Both the position numbers and the translations under genes were made by a program. DNA of 14,026 nucleotides from Bryobacterales bacterium (GTDB lineage Bacteria > Acidobacteriota > Terriglobia > Bryobacterales > Bryobacteraceae). Shown one piece after another: positions 13,985 to 14,026 of the stretch; within the stretch, counting starts at the first letter, position 1; every line of letters starts with the position of its first letter. The notes beneath the pieces were generated by a model. The model searched no databases, was not told the DNA's origin, and saw only the letters and a program-made list of their open reading frames with translations. The stretch is from positions 1-14,026 of the forward strand of contig PLRZ01000013.1 of NCBI GenBank assembly GCA_003164075.1. Direction: 5' to 3'.

Positions 13985-14026
13985 ATCAGTCTCCTCAGAA
14001 AGATCGCTCCCTCACGGTCGCGGCTC

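Noticed and set aside
1..14026. A CRISPR array or rRNA gene
   Set aside because: No regularly spaced direct repeats and no conserved rRNA segments were seen on either strand.

Overview
The window looks like an accessory stretch of a moderately high-GC bacterial chromosome. An acidobacterium of the Bryobacter/Solibacter type is my best guess, from the style of the kdpC, PilZ and serine-recombinase sequences. No taxonomic marker is present, so this is a weak inference.

Layout, left to right. (1) 1-1126: a complete IS630-family insertion sequence with matching inverted ends, inserted at a CTAG site. (2) 1129-1776: a rightward hypothetical gene with a helix-turn-helix-like C-terminus, whose 5' side abuts the IS. 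(3) 1777-2304: no gene recognised, but an unusual cluster of GAAC/GTTC words. (4) 2305-2773, minus strand: a PilZ-domain gene broken by a one-base frameshift. (5) 2935-4521, plus strand: a two-gene unit. The first encodes a 425-residue protein with a long acidic, low-complexity leader and a C-terminal HEFRH zinc-metallopeptidase (zincin) domain. The second encodes a 98-residue protein that could be its immunity or partner protein.

(6) 11914 down to 4810, minus strand: six co-directional genes, which are the centre of interest. In transcription order they encode a zinc-ribbon/TPR protein, a 229-residue conserved-looking soluble protein, a two-helix membrane protein ending in a YidD domain, an 891-residue HerA/FtsK-like P-loop ATPase with a C-terminal Cys/His cluster, a YdjI-type SPFH (band-7/stomatin-like) protein with a C-terminal SHOCT motif, and a four-helix membrane protein with a helical cytoplasmic tail. 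The last four are closely spaced (about 24 bp, 199 bp and 23 bp gaps); the first two are separated from them by about 0.5 kb. A good -35 box (TTGACA) lies upstream of the zinc-ribbon gene. My reading is a membrane-anchored machine: an SPFH scaffold and a small TM protein organising a hexameric motor, with zinc-ribbon adaptors. It may serve envelope stress, macromolecule translocation or defence. No nuclease or other obvious killing domain is seen in the six genes, so the function is open.

(7) 11937-13402: a graveyard of mobile DNA. It holds the C-terminal part of an IS1380-family transposase (minus), a fragment of a lectin/carbohydrate-binding-like domain (minus), and the C-terminal part of a large serine recombinase (plus), joined end to end with no intact gene. 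The recombinase tail runs into a fragment with the exact geometry of a tRNA 3' end (T-loop to CCA, minus strand), followed by a terminator-like hairpin. (8) 13403-13984, minus: an intact kdpC (K+-transporting ATPase subunit C); kdpA and kdpB are not in the window.
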